Origin: Acrocarpospora pleiomorpha
Lineage (GTDB): Bacteria; Actinomycetota; Actinomycetes; Streptosporangiales; Streptosporangiaceae
Length of the DNA stretch: 64,000 nucleotides
Reading direction: 5' to 3'
NCBI RefSeq assembly: GCF_009687885.1
Contig: NZ_BLAF01000040.1
Coordinates: 1-64,000, forward strand
The notes beneath the pieces are model-generated. The model saw only the letters and a list, made by a program, of their open reading frames with translations, had not been told where the DNA came from and did no database searches. How positions within the stretch are numbered: position 1 is the first letter of the stretch; every line of letters starts with the position of its first letter. Both the position numbers and the translations under genes were made by a program. Positions 32,346-41,324 of the stretch are shown in pieces.

Positions 32346-35300
32346 GTGATGGCTCGTGTGCCGGTGCTCCTGCGGGTGCTCGGACCGCTTGACGCCCGTG
32401 TGGGCGACGGATCCGTACCGCTGGGGGGTCCCCGGCAGCGTGCGGTGCTGGCTCTGTTGGTGGCGATGCGGGGCGACGTCGTCTCGGTCGACCGGATGAT
32501 CGAGGACCTGTGGCGCGGCGAGCCGCCCGCCAAGGCGACCGCCTCGCTCCAGTCCTATGTGGCGAACCTGCGCCGCCTGCTGGAACCCGACAGGCCCCCG
32601 CGCGCCCCCGCCGAAGTGATCGTCAGCGCCGCCCCCGGATACGCCATCCGGCTGGACCCCGACGCCGTGGACGCCTGGCGGTTCGAGCGGCTGGCCGCGC
32701 AGGCCAGAACGCTCAGCGAGAGCGACCCGGCCGCGGCCAGGAAGGCGCTCGGCGAGGCCCTCGGCCTGTGGCGGGGCGAGGCGTTCGCCGAAGTGGCCGA
32801 CGAGGAGTGGGCGATCGCCGAATCCGTCCGGCTCGGCGAGATCCGGCTCGGCGCGCAGGAGTTACTGGTCGAGGTGACGCTGCACTCCGCGCCCCCGATC
32901 GAGGCGGTGCCCGGAGCCGAACTGCTCACCCGGCGCCATCCCCTCCGGGAGGAGAGCTGGCGGCTGCTCGCGCTGGCGCTGTGGGGCAGCGGACGGCAGG
33001 CCGACGCGCTGGCCGCGCTGCGCCGCGCCCGGCACACCCTCGCCGAGGAACTCGGCCTCGACCCGGGCCCCGCGCTGGTCGAACTGGAACGAGCCATCCT
33101 CAACCAGGACCTGGCCGTGCTCACCGCCGCCACCCGGCCCCGCGCCCCGCGGCCGGTCGCCGCCGGGACCCGCGAACCGGCCGAGACCCGGGCGACGGAA
33201 CCGCTGTTCGTCGGGCGGGACACCGAACTGGCCGTGCTGGCCACGGCCGCGCGGGACGCGCTCGCGGGCGAGTCACGCCTGGTGCTGATCAGCGGCGAGC
33301 CGGGCGCGGGCAAGTCCACCCTGATCAACCGGCTCATCGACGGGCTCGGCCCCGAACACTGGCGGATCGCCGCCGGCCGCTGCCCCGAGGACGACGGCGC
33401 GCCGCCCGCCTGGGCCTGGATCGAAGCGCTCCGCCCCCTCACCGGGGACGTGCCGCTCGGCGCCTACCAGGCCGAGCTCGCGCCGCTGCTGGGCGAGGGG
33501 CAGCACCCCACCGAGGAGAACGCGGCCATCGGCCGGTTCCGGCTGCACCGCGCGGTCTGCGCGTGGCTGCGCGGGATGAGCGCGGGTGGGAACGGTCCCG
33601 GCCGGGCCATCGCCATCATCCTGGACGACCTGCACCGGGCCGACGCCGAGACGCTCGGCCTGCTCACCGCCGTGGCCGAGGAGCTGGCCGGGGCGCGCAT
33701 CCTGCTGGTGGCCGCGTTCCGCCCGTCCGACGTGACCGAGTCGCAGGAGGACGCGTTCGCCCAGCTGGCCCGGCACTCCCCCATCCGGCTGCCGCTCGCC
33801 GGCCTGTCCGCCGCCGACATCGAGGCGCTGGTCTCCTCGATCTGCGCCAGGCCGGTGGACCGGGACACGCTCGCCTCGCTCGCCGAGCAGACCGGCGGCA
33901 ACCCGTTCTACGTGCGGGAGAGCGCCCGGCTGCTGGATTCTGAAGGCCGGTTGGGCGCGGTCCCCGACGGGGTGCGGGACGTGCTCAGGCGGCGACTCGC
34001 CCGGCTGCCCGCACCGGCCGTGAGCGTGCTCCGGCTGGCCGCCGTGGTCGGCCGCGAGGCCGAGGTGGAGGTTCTGGTCGAGGCCGCCGACACCGACGAG
34101 GACGGCGTGCTGGAGGCGCTGGAGGCCGGGGTGCTCACCGGGCTGCTCACCGAACCCGCGCCGGGCCGGGTCAGGTTCGCCCACGCGCTGGTCCGCGACA
34201 CGCTGCACCAGGACCTGTCCCGGATGCGCCGGGCCAGGACGCACGCCCGGGTGGCCGACTCGATCGCCCGGCTCCATCCGGGCGACCTGCCCGCGCTGGC
34301 CCACCACTACGCCAGGGCGGCCACCTCGGCCACCGCCGAGCGGGCCATGAACTACTCCATCCGGGCCGGGGAGCTCGCCACCCGCCGCTATGCCCACGAC
34401 ACCGCCGCGGACCTGTTCGCGCAGGCGCTGGAGTGCTTCGAGCGGGTGCCCGGAGAGGTGGGCGACCGGGATGGCCGCCGGATGGAGTTGCTGGCCCGGC
34501 TGGTCCAGGCGCACGTGCTGTCCGGGGACGTGGCCGCCGCCAGGCAGACCCGGCAGCGCGCGATCGACCTGGCCGAGGAGACCGGCCGGGACGACCTGCT
34601 GATCACCGCGTTCACCTCCTGGACCGAGGCCACGCCCTGGCAGATCACGCCGTACGGGGTGGTGGACGAGCGCACGCTGGACCTGCTGGCGCGGGTGCTG
34701 CGCCGCGACGACCTGGAGCCGCTGACGCGGTGCCGGCTGCTGGACATGGTGTACTCCGAGATGGAGGGCGAGGAGGATCCGCGGGCCGCCGCCGCGGCGG
34801 CGGAGCTGGACGCGCTGGTCGCGACCATGGACGACCCCGCGGCCGAGGCCATCAACCTGGTGGTGCAGATCCGGTGCTGCCGCATGGAGGCCGAACCGCG
34901 GCGGGTGGTCGAGCTGAGCGAGCGGCTGATCGAGATCGCGGTGGCCCACCACATGGTCGCCTACCGCTGGTACGGCGAGTTCCTCGCGGCCCGGGGGCGC
35001 TGCGTGCTTGGCGACGTCGGGCGCATGCGGGCGCACCTGGACCGGGCGCACGAGATCGCGAAGGCGTACCAGATGGTGGAGGCCGGGGCGGTCGGCATGG
35101 TCGCCGAGGCCGCGCTGGTCCAGATCGCCGGGCGGCTGGAGGAGGCGGAGCAGCGCTACCTCGAGGCGTATACCGCGCTGGCGCGGGCCGGTTCGTTCCA
35201 CGCCGAGGGCGGGCACGCCTTCGCCGTGTTCGGGATCCGGCTCAGCCAGGGCAGGCTGGCCGAGTACGCACCCGCCATCGACCTGCTGTTCGAGACGTAC

Positions 35301-35732
35301 GGGCCGATCGCGGCCGACATCGTGGCGCTCGCCCTGCTCGCGGCCGGCCAGGTGGAGCAGGCCCAGGCCGCGCGGGCGCGGGGGCAGGCGCTGCGGCGGG
35401 ACTACTACTACTCCATGTACGCGGTGATGCGCGGCCAGGCGGCGGCGCGGCTCGGCACCCCGGCCGAGATGGCGGAGATGATCGAGACGCTCCGCGAGAT
35501 CGAGGACCTCGTGCCCGGGACCACGTCCCTGTCGGTGGCCGCCAGGCCGGTCGCGCACACGCTCGGCGATCTGCTGCTGGCCGCCGGGCGGCCGGCGGAG
35601 GCGGTGGCGAGCTACCGGCACGCGGCTGTGATCGCGCGCGTCTACGGCGCTGCCACGTGGGCGGCGGAGGCCGAGGAGGCGGCGCTCGGAGTGGACTCCA
35701 AGACGGCGCCAAGAGGCGGGCAAGAGGGCTGA
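32346..35732 (+). CDS. AfsR/SARP-type regulator with AAA and TPR regions
   Basis: The ~1128-aa protein has three parts. Residues 1-100 are a SARP winged helix ('LLRVLGPLDARVGDGSVPLGGPRQRAVLALLV'), followed by a bacterial transcriptional activation domain (to ~250). A nucleotide-binding AAA/STAND core has Walker A 'GEPGAGKST' near residue 315 and Walker B 'AIIILDDLHRAD'-like residues. A long helical C-terminus (~650-1128) looks TPR-like. Such proteins switch on secondary-metabolism or stress genes when ATP-bound. A GTG at 32346 or the following ATG at 32349 starts it. No phosphorylation site can be named. The downstream MmpL gene is a likely target. Confidence 0.9.
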   Translation: MMARVPVLLRVLGPLDARVGDGSVPLGGPRQRAVLALLVAMRGDVVSVDRMIEDLWRGEPPAKATASLQSYVANLRRLLEPDRPPRAPAEVIVSAAPGYAIRLDPDAVDAWRFERLAAQARTLSESDPAAARKALGEALGLWRGEAFAEVADEEWAIAESVRLGEIRLGAQELLVEVTLHSAPPIEAVPGAELLTRRHPLREESWRLLALALWGSGRQADALAALRRARHTLAEELGLDPGPALVELERAILNQDLAVLTAATRPRAPRPVAAGTREPAETRATEPLFVGRDTELAVLATAARDALAGESRLVLISGEPGAGKSTLINRLIDGLGPEHWRIAAGRCPEDDGAPPAWAWIEALRPLTGDVPLGAYQAELAPLLGEGQHPTEENAAIGRFRLHRAVCAWLRGMSAGGNGPGRAIAIILDDLHRADAETLGLLTAVAEELAGARILLVAAFRPSDVTESQEDAFAQLARHSPIRLPLAGLSAADIEALVSSICARPVDRDTLASLAEQTGGNPFYVRESARLLDSEGRLGAVPDGVRDVLRRRLARLPAPAVSVLRLAAVVGREAEVEVLVEAADTDEDGVLEALEAGVLTGLLTEPAPGRVRFAHALVRDTLHQDLSRMRRARTHARVADSIARLHPGDLPALAHHYARAATSATAERAMNYSIRAGELATRRYAHDTAADLFAQALECFERVPGEVGDRDGRRMELLARLVQAHVLSGDVAAARQTRQRAIDLAEETGRDDLLITAFTSWTEATPWQITPYGVVDERTLDLLARVLRRDDLEPLTRCRLLDMVYSEMEGEEDPRAAAAAAELDALVATMDDPAAEAINLVVQIRCCRMEAEPRRVVELSERLIEIAVAHHMVAYRWYGEFLAARGRCVLGDVGRMRAHLDRAHEIAKAYQMVEAGAVGMVAEAALVQIAGRLEEAEQRYLEAYTALARAGSFHAEGGHAFAVFGIRLSQGRLAEYAPAIDLLFETYGPIAADIVALALLAAGQVEQAQAARARGQALRRDYYYSMYAVMRGQAAARLGTPAEMAEMIETLREIEDLVPGTTSLSVAARPVAHTLGDLLLAAGRPAEAVASYRHAAVIARVYGAATWAAEAEEAALGVDSKTAPRGGQEG

Positions 35733-35745
35733 CCGACCGTAGGGG
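35698..35745 (+). promoter_or_regulatory. Second phased repeat set before mmpL
   Basis: CCAAGAC (35698), CCAAGAG (35709) and GCAAGAG (35720) repeat at exact 11-bp spacing at the very end of the SARP coding sequence. Read on the minus strand they are TCTTGGA-type, the same heptamer as at 32291-32319. A TAGGGG -10-like hexamer lies at 35740-35745. The orientation relative to mmpL is opposite to that at the SARP promoter, so function as an activator site is uncertain. Confidence 0.5.
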
Positions 35746-35770
35746 TGCAACCTGATGAAAAGGACACCCC

Positions 35771-37861
35771 ATGGCTCGTCTTCTCGGCCGCCTCGGCGGC
35801 GCGTCCGCGGCCCATCCGTGGCGCACGCTCCTCGCCTGGCTCCTCGCCCTGGTCGCCGCCGTCGGCGTGGCCGGGGTCGCGGGGGGCGACACGCATGACG
35901 ATTACTCGATTCCCGGCATTCCCTATCAAGTGGGGACGGCCTATCTGGCCGAGCACTTCCCCGAGCTGTCCGGCGCCACCGCCCGCGTGGTCGTCCACGG
36001 CGATCGGGCCGTTCCCGAGCCGCTGCTGACCGAGCTGGCGGCCCGGCTGAAAGGGATGCGCGGCGTCGCCATGGTCGCGCCGCCCCGCCTGTCGGCGGAC
36101 GGCGACACGGCGCTGGTCGCGGTCAACTACAGCGTCCCGGTGACCGACTTCTCCGGTTCCGAGGGTGTGGACGCGCTGCGCGCCGCCGCCGGACCGGTCG
36201 AGAAGGCGGGCTTCACCGTGGCGTTCGGCGGCGAGGTGCCGGAGAACTTCTCCGCGCCCAGCGGCTCCGCCGAGGCGGTCGGCGTGATCGCCGCGCTGCT
36301 GATCCTGGTGGCCGCGCTGGGCTCGCTGGTCGCGGCCGGGCTGCCCATCCTGGTCGCGCTGATGGGTCTGGGCGTCGGCACCTCGCTCATCACGCTTTTG
36401 GCGGCCGTGACCGACATTTCGTCAACTGCTCCCACCATCGCGTCGATGGTCGGCCTGGGCGTCGGCATCGACTACGCGCTGTTCCTGGTCAGCAGGCACG
36501 TGGAAGGGCTGCGCCGGGGCTTGTCTCCGCGCGAAGCGGCGGCCGAGGCAACCGCCACTGCGGGCTCCTCGGTGCTCGTGGCGGGTCTGACCGTGCTGGT
36601 CTCGCTGTTCGGTCTCAACCTGTCCACCCTGCCGGTGTACGCCTCGTTCGCGTACGCCACGTTCGCGACCGTGGGCGCGGTCATGATCGCCTCTCTCACC
36701 CTGGTCCCGGCCATGCTGGGGCTGGCCGGCCGCCGGGTGCTGCCCCGCCGCGAGCGCACGGGTGACCCGGTCCGTACGGCGGTGCGCACCGGCCCCACCC
36801 GGACCGAACGCTGGGCGCGCTGGGTCGGCGCCAGGCCGCTCCGGTCCGCGCTGGCCGCCCTGGTGGTGCTGCTCGCCCTGGCGGCCCCCACGCTGGGCAT
36901 GCGCACCTGGCCGCAGGACGCGGGCAGCCAGCCCGAGAGCAACACCACCCGGGTCGCCTACGACCTGGTCGCCGCGGAGTACGGCTCCGGCGCCAACGGC
37001 CCGATCGTGCTCGCCATGCCCGCTCCGCTGGCCGCCCAGGTGACCGCCGCCCTGCCGGGCCAGGTCGGGGTCAAGGCGGTCACGCCCCCGCTGGTCCAGG
37101 GCGACGCCGCGGTCCTCACGGTCGAACCGGCCACGGGACCGCAGGACGAGCGCACCACGGAGCTGGTCAAGCGGCTGCGCGCCACCCTGCCCGACGGCGT
37201 GATGGTGACCGGAACTGTCGCAGGATTCGGTGATATTTCCGACCGGCTGGCCGAGCGGCTGTGGATCGTGGTCGCGTTCGTGGTCGCCCTGTCCCTGCTG
37301 CTGCTCACCGTGCTGTTCCGGGCCCCGGTGGTGGCGCTGAAGGCGGCGGTGATGAACCTGCTCTCGGTGGCTGCCGCGTACGGCGTGATCACCGTGGTCT
37401 TCCAGACCGACGCGGGCGCGCGCCTGGTCGGGCTGCCGCACGGCGGGCCCATCTCCAGCTGGGTGCCGATCCTGATGTTCACCGTGCTGTTCGGCCTGTC
37501 CATGGACTACGAGGTCTTCCTGCTCTCCCGGATCAGGGAGGACTGGCTGGCCACCGGCGACGCCCGGGGCAGCGTGGTGCGCGGCCTGGCCGCCACCGGC
37601 AAGGTGATCACCAGCGCCGCGGCGATCATGGTCGCGGTCTTCATCGGCTTCGCGCTGGACCCGGACGTGACCGTCAAGACCACGGGGGTCGGCATGGCCA
37701 CCGCCGTGCTGATCGACGCGACCGTCGTCAGGATGGTGCTGGTGCCCGCCACGATGGCCCTGCTGGGGCGGGCCAACTGGTGGCTGCCCGGCTGGCTCGA
37801 CCGCCTGCTCCCGAAGACCGCGCACGCGGCGGCTCCTGAGCGGGAATTGGCCCGACTTTAA
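35771..37861 (+). CDS. MMPL/RND-family membrane transporter
   Basis: The 696-aa protein has the RND pattern of two repeats. Each has one N-terminal helix, a large extracytoplasmic loop and a block of five helices (about residues 165-330 and 495-680). Conserved 'VGLGVGIDYALFLVSRHVEGLRRG' and 'LFGLSMDYEVFLLSRIREDWLATG' carry the paired Asp-Tyr residues used for proton coupling. Relatives export lipids, siderophores or polyketide products. AAAAGGA precedes the ATG. It starts 38 bp after the SARP gene, suggesting a regulator-exporter unit. Confidence 0.92.
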   Translation: MARLLGRLGGASAAHPWRTLLAWLLALVAAVGVAGVAGGDTHDDYSIPGIPYQVGTAYLAEHFPELSGATARVVVHGDRAVPEPLLTELAARLKGMRGVAMVAPPRLSADGDTALVAVNYSVPVTDFSGSEGVDALRAAAGPVEKAGFTVAFGGEVPENFSAPSGSAEAVGVIAALLILVAALGSLVAAGLPILVALMGLGVGTSLITLLAAVTDISSTAPTIASMVGLGVGIDYALFLVSRHVEGLRRGLSPREAAAEATATAGSSVLVAGLTVLVSLFGLNLSTLPVYASFAYATFATVGAVMIASLTLVPAMLGLAGRRVLPRRERTGDPVRTAVRTGPTRTERWARWVGARPLRSALAALVVLLALAAPTLGMRTWPQDAGSQPESNTTRVAYDLVAAEYGSGANGPIVLAMPAPLAAQVTAALPGQVGVKAVTPPLVQGDAAVLTVEPATGPQDERTTELVKRLRATLPDGVMVTGTVAGFGDISDRLAERLWIVVAFVVALSLLLLTVLFRAPVVALKAAVMNLLSVAAAYGVITVVFQTDAGARLVGLPHGGPISSWVPILMFTVLFGLSMDYEVFLLSRIREDWLATGDARGSVVRGLAATGKVITSAAAIMVAVFIGFALDPDVTVKTTGVGMATAVLIDATVVRMVLVPATMALLGRANWWLPGWLDRLLPKTAHAAAPERELARL

Positions 37862-38361
37862 CCCCCGGGAACGGTGAAGATCGCCCAGACGACCTTGCCG
37901 GTGCCCCGCAGGATGGTCCAGCCCCAGGTGAGGCTCAGCTCCTGGACCAGGAGCAGGCCCCGCCCGGACTCGGCGAAATCATCCTCGGGGCACATCATCG
38001 GCACCCGCTCGCTCGGGTCGAGGACCGCGCAGGCGACGTGCACGCTCTGGTTGACCATCCGCAGCTGGACGGGGGCGCCGGACGCGCCGGAGTTCATGCC
38101 GTCGGGCAGGGCATGCCGCAGCGCGTTGGTGACCAGCTCGGATACCACCAGCTGGACATCGTCGGCGACCTGCGGCAGGCCCCACTCGCGCAGGGTCTGG
38201 ACGGCGAACCGCCTGGCGACCGAGGCCGAGCCCGCACCCGCTCGCAGAGCGCAGCTGGCGGGTGCGGGCCAGCTCAAGTCAGGCCCCACAACCGACTCGA
38301 ACTCCGGAATGAGCCAAGAAGGCGCGGTCGCGGCTCCCAGCCCTGCCAGATGTGCGGTCAT
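37858..38361 (-). CDS. Anti-sigma-type ATP-binding protein (HATPase)
   Basis: The 167-aa protein is a free-standing histidine-kinase-type ATPase domain of the RsbW/SpoIIAB kind. It shows 'VADDVQLVVSELVTNALRHA' (N box) and 'DDFAESGRGLLLVQELSLTWGW' (G box). In actinomycetes such proteins occur beside XRE and DUF397 genes in many paralogous sets whose members modulate development. The ATG at 38361 with AAGGA upstream is chosen; the frame is open further. It converges with mmpL, sharing a 4-bp TTAA of stop codons, and diverges from the XRE gene. Confidence 0.88.
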   Translation of the reverse strand: MTAHLAGLGAATAPSWLIPEFESVVGPDLSWPAPASCALRAGAGSASVARRFAVQTLREWGLPQVADDVQLVVSELVTNALRHALPDGMNSGASGAPVQLRMVNQSVHVACAVLDPSERVPMMCPEDDFAESGRGLLLVQELSLTWGWTILRGTGKVVWAIFTVPGG

Positions 38362-38416
38362 CGCCGTCCTTGAAGGTGAACTTTCGGCCTTCCCTGTAAC
38401 ATCATATGCAATCACG

Positions 38417-38430
38417 GATGCACGTGCATC
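38417..38430. promoter_or_regulatory. Palindromic operator between the ATPase and XRE genes
   Basis: GATGCACGTGCATC is a perfect 14-bp palindrome in the divergent promoter region. A near copy, with the same CGGATGCACGTGCA core, precedes the DUF397 gene at 39511. Sharing between the members of the module points to control by the XRE protein. Confidence 0.65.
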
Positions 38431-38574
38431 GGTACGTACATCCCCAGATTCCCGGTAAATATTCATAACCATGGAGTTGTCAGCTCGGGTCTAAGATCGG
38501 CTACCCGCAACGTGCCCGCAATGCGACAATGGTTCACTGTTCCGGCAGTCGTCCGTCCCAGCCCTGGAGTCGAC

Positions 38575-39474
38575 GTGAACGTGGCGCCTGACGCAAGCGA
38601 GGAACCGCGCGTCCTCCCATATTCGCGCGGAGGTCCCACCGTGCTGCGCATCCTGCTGGGCGCGCAGCTCAGGCGGCTGCGCCGGGCGAAGGGGATCTCC
38701 CCGGACGACGCGGGACACATCATCCGCGCCTCGCACGCGAAGATCAGCCGCCTGGAGCTGGGCCGCGTGAGCTTCAAGGAACGCGACGTCGCGGACCTGC
38801 TCACCATGTACGGCCTGACCGACCCCGACGAGCGGGCCGTCCTGCTCACCCTGGCCAGGGAGGCCAACACCCCCGGCTGGTGGCACAAGTACAGCGATCT
38901 GCTGCCCAGCTGGTTCGAGGTCTACGTCGGCCTCGAGGAGGCCGCGGCGATCATCCGCAGCTACGAGGTCCAGTTCGTGCACGGCCTGCTGCAGACGCCG
39001 GACTACGCCCGCGCGGTCATCAAACTGGGCCACGAGGACTCCCCGGACGACGAGATCGGCCGCCGGGTGGCATTACGCGTGGCCCGGCAGAAGCGCCTGG
39101 AGGGCCCGGACGGGGTCAAACTCTGGTCGGTGATCGACGAGGCCGCGCTGCGCCGCCCGCTCGGCGGTGTCGAGGTGATGCGCGGGCAGATCGAGCACCT
39201 GCTCGACGCGACTCGTAACCCGAATGTGACCCTGCAGATCGTGCCGTTCGACCGGGGCGGCCACGCAGCCGCCGGAGGTCCGTTCACCATCCTGCGGTTC
39301 GACGAGCGCGAACTCCCCGACGTGGTCTATCTGGAGCAGCTCACCAGCGCCCTCTACCTGGAGAAACCCGAAGAAGTCGACCGCTACATGCAGGTCATGA
39401 ACACCCTCTGCGTGGAGGCCATGCCGGTCTCCCGGACCGCCGCGTTCCTGGAGGACATCCTCAAAACTCTCTAG
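38575..39474 (+). CDS. XRE-family regulator with DUF5753-type C-terminal domain
   Basis: The 299-aa protein has a helix-turn-helix near residues 25-80 ('LGAQLRRLRRAKGISPDDAGHIIRASHAKISRLELGRV') and a larger C-terminal domain with 'YEVQFVHGLLQTPDYARAV' and 'LDATRNPNVTLQIVPF', typical of WhiJ-like actinomycete regulators. The GTG at 38575 has GGAG upstream; an in-frame GTG two codons on is also possible. With the ATPase and the DUF397 gene it forms the three-part module duplicated many times in actinomycete genomes and linked to development. Confidence 0.92.
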   Translation: MNVAPDASEEPRVLPYSRGGPTVLRILLGAQLRRLRRAKGISPDDAGHIIRASHAKISRLELGRVSFKERDVADLLTMYGLTDPDERAVLLTLAREANTPGWWHKYSDLLPSWFEVYVGLEEAAAIIRSYEVQFVHGLLQTPDYARAVIKLGHEDSPDDEIGRRVALRVARQKRLEGPDGVKLWSVIDEAALRRPLGGVEVMRGQIEHLLDATRNPNVTLQIVPFDRGGHAAAGGPFTILRFDERELPDVVYLEQLTSALYLEKPEEVDRYMQVMNTLCVEAMPVSRTAAFLEDILKTL

Positions 39475-39524
39475 CGTGCACGCACACCTGCAAACACAAC
39501 TGCAAACACGGATGCACGTGCACG
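39474..39524 (+). promoter_or_regulatory. Operator region before the DUF397 gene
   Basis: Three elements lie here: a palindrome GCGTGCACGC (39474-39483) over the end of the XRE gene; two copies of TGCAAACAC 12 bp apart (39489 and 39501); and GATGCACGTGCACG (39511-39524), a near copy of the palindrome at 38417. This suggests that one regulator controls the whole module. Confidence 0.6.
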
Positions 39525-39564
39525 GCATAGTCTTGCCCTCAGAACGAGAAATCTGGAGGGCACG

Positions 39565-39798
39565 ATGGACCACGTCCCCAACGCGAACGACCTGAGCGGC
39601 ACCACGTGGCGCAAGAGCACCCATAGCAATCCCAGCGGCAGTTGCGTCGAGGTGGCCCGCCTCGCCGACAACAAGGTCGCCTTCCGCAACTCCCGCTTCG
39701 TGACGGGTCCCGCGCTGGTCTTCGGCCGCGCGGACATCGCCGCGTTCCTGCGGGCGGTGAAGTCGGGCGAGTTCGACGATCTGGTCGCGCGGACCTGA
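39565..39798 (+). CDS. DUF397 domain protein
   Basis: The 77-aa protein shows the complete DUF397 pattern: 'TWRKSTHSNPSGSCVEVARL', then 'VAFRNSRF' and 'LVFGRADIAAFLRAVKSGEFD'. The family is small, cytoplasmic and actinomycete-specific. It works with the neighbouring XRE regulators, possibly as an anti-activator. GGAGGG precedes the ATG. Confidence 0.93.
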   Translation: MDHVPNANDLSGTTWRKSTHSNPSGSCVEVARLADNKVAFRNSRFVTGPALVFGRADIAAFLRAVKSGEFDDLVART

Positions 39799-39909
39799 TC
39801 TCGGCTGGGACGTTCTGGAGCGCCGCGTTCCGGGAGCGGCGCTCATAGAAGGTTTTGATCATGGCTGCCCGCCGCGCCCCGTCGTCCGCCAGGGCGATAT
39901 ACAGGGGGC

Positions 39910-40353
39910 GTGAAGTTGGACGAGCTGGATCGTGCCATCATCGGGGCCCTGGTCGAGGACGCCCGATCGACATATGCGGAGATCGGCGGCCAGGTCGGGC
40001 TGTCGGCTCCGGCGGTGAAGCGGCGGGTGGACCGGCTGGTGCAGACGGGGGCGATCACCGGGTTCACCGCGCAGGTCGAGCCGTCGGCGCTGGGGTGGAC
40101 CACCGAGGCCTACGTGGAACTGTTCTGCCAGGGGAAGACCTCGCCGAGCGCGATCGCGCTGGCGGTGTCGCGGCTGCCCGAGGTCGTCTCGGCCTGCACG
40201 GTCACCGGGGAGGCCGACGCGTTGTTGCACATCAGGGCCACCGACGTGCGCCATGTCGAGCAGGTCATCGAGCGCATCGCCGCCGAGCCTTTCGTGGTGC
40301 GGACCAAGAGCGCGATCGTGCTCACCCGCCTGATCACCCCCCGTCCGGCGTAA
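39910..40353 (+). CDS. Lrp/AsnC-family transcriptional regulator
   Basis: The 147-aa protein has an N-terminal helix-turn-helix ('LDELDRAIIGALVEDARSTYAEIGGQVGLSAPAVKRRVDRL') and a C-terminal RAM effector domain ('AYVELFCQGKTSPSAIALAVSRLPEVVSACTVTGEADALLHI'). Such regulators sense amino acids. It precedes ddaH and rocD on the same strand and probably controls them in response to arginine or ornithine. The GTG follows GGGGG; a TATACA hexamer 6 nt upstream of the GTG also permits a leaderless start. Confidence 0.92.
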   Translation: MKLDELDRAIIGALVEDARSTYAEIGGQVGLSAPAVKRRVDRLVQTGAITGFTAQVEPSALGWTTEAYVELFCQGKTSPSAIALAVSRLPEVVSACTVTGEADALLHIRATDVRHVEQVIERIAAEPFVVRTKSAIVLTRLITPRPA

Positions 40354-40402
40354 CGAATCGCCGGTCGGGCCCCGGAAAACGCAATCGATCACCGCTGAGG
40401 CG

Positions 40403-40418
40403 CAATGTCGCCGCATTG
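40403..40418 (+). promoter_or_regulatory. Candidate Lrp operator before ddaH
   Basis: CAATG (40403-40407) and CATTG (40414-40418) form an inverted repeat with a 6-bp spacer in the 131-bp gap before ddaH. A TATTTC hexamer lies about 15 bp on. A short dyad like this suits an Lrp dimer, but the match to known Lrp sites is only general. Confidence 0.35.
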
Positions 40419-40484
40419 GCGGGAAGTCGCGCTATTTCTACCCTGAAGACAGCAACCCCGTGGCCCTCTTTGTGGAGAAATTTC

Positions 40485-41324
40485 GTGATTCCTGCTCACA
40501 TGACAGTGGGTCTTCCTGACCATCGGGTGGCGACCACCCGGCATTTCCTGATGTGCCGGCCCGAGTTCTTCGGAGTCACATACCGGATCAATCCGTGGAT
40601 GGATCCGACGCTGGGGGCCAGCGCGGCGACAGCCGTACGGCAATGGGAGGCCTTGAAGAGCGCCTACGAGTCGCTCGGGCACCAGGTGAGCGCGATCGAC
40701 CCGATCGACGGGCTGCCGGACATGGTGTTCGCGGCCAACGGGGCGCTGGTCGTGGACGGCAAGGTCTACGGCGCGCGGTTCGCGCACCCGGAGCGGGCCG
40801 CGGAGGGCCCGGCCTACCTGGAGTGGTTCGCCCAGCGGGGCTATCCGGTCCGGGAGGCGGCCTTCACGAACGAGGGCGAAGGCGACTTCCTCACCCTGGA
40901 CGAGGTCATCCTGGCGGGCACCGGCTTCCGTACCGACATCGCGGCCCACATGGAGGCGCAGGAGTTCCTGGGCCGGCCGGTGATCACGCTGCGGCTGGTC
41001 GACCCGCGCTTCTACCACCTGGACACCGCGCTGTTCGCGCTCGGCGACGGCAACGTGGCCTACTACCCGGGCGCGTTCTCCGAGGGCAGCCTGACGGTGC
41101 TGCGGCGGCTCTTCCCGGACGCGGTGATCGCGGGTGAGGCGGACGCGCTGGTGCTCGGGCTCAACGCGGTCAGCGACGGCAAAAACATCGTCATCAACGC
41201 CGAGGCGGCCGGGCTCTGCCATACCCTGACCAGGCAGGGTTATCAGGTCGTTCCCGTCGAACTGACCGAGCTGCGCAAAGCCGGCGGCGGGCCCAAGTGC
41301 TGCACTTTGGAGATCCGCCTGTGA
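40485..41324 (+). CDS. Dimethylargininase/arginine dihydrolase-like amidinotransferase-fold enzyme
   Basis: The 279-aa protein belongs to the guanidino-modifying superfamily. 'MCRPEFFGVTYRINPWMD' starts the fold, 'VFAANGALVV' and 'EGEGDFL' line the pocket, 'FYHLDTALFAL' holds the catalytic His near residue 177, and 'GPKCCTLEIRL' at the end gives the catalytic Cys. DDAH enzymes cleave methylarginines to citrulline; related enzymes hydrolyse arginine. Because it overlaps rocD (ornithine aminotransferase), an enzyme yielding ornithine from arginine would make the better pathway. The GTG at 40485 has TGGAG upstream; an ATG at 40500 is the alternative. Confidence 0.85.
   Translation: MIPAHMTVGLPDHRVATTRHFLMCRPEFFGVTYRINPWMDPTLGASAATAVRQWEALKSAYESLGHQVSAIDPIDGLPDMVFAANGALVVDGKVYGARFAHPERAAEGPAYLEWFAQRGYPVREAAFTNEGEGDFLTLDEVILAGTGFRTDIAAHMEAQEFLGRPVITLRLVDPRFYHLDTALFALGDGNVAYYPGAFSEGSLTVLRRLFPDAVIAGEADALVLGLNAVSDGKNIVINAEAAGLCHTLTRQGYQVVPVELTELRKAGGGPKCCTLEIRL

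Noticed and set aside
33273..35750. A minus-strand frame of 825 codons opposite the SARP gene
   Set aside because: It has low-complexity composition with no domain, while the opposite strand encodes clear SARP, AAA and TPR motifs.
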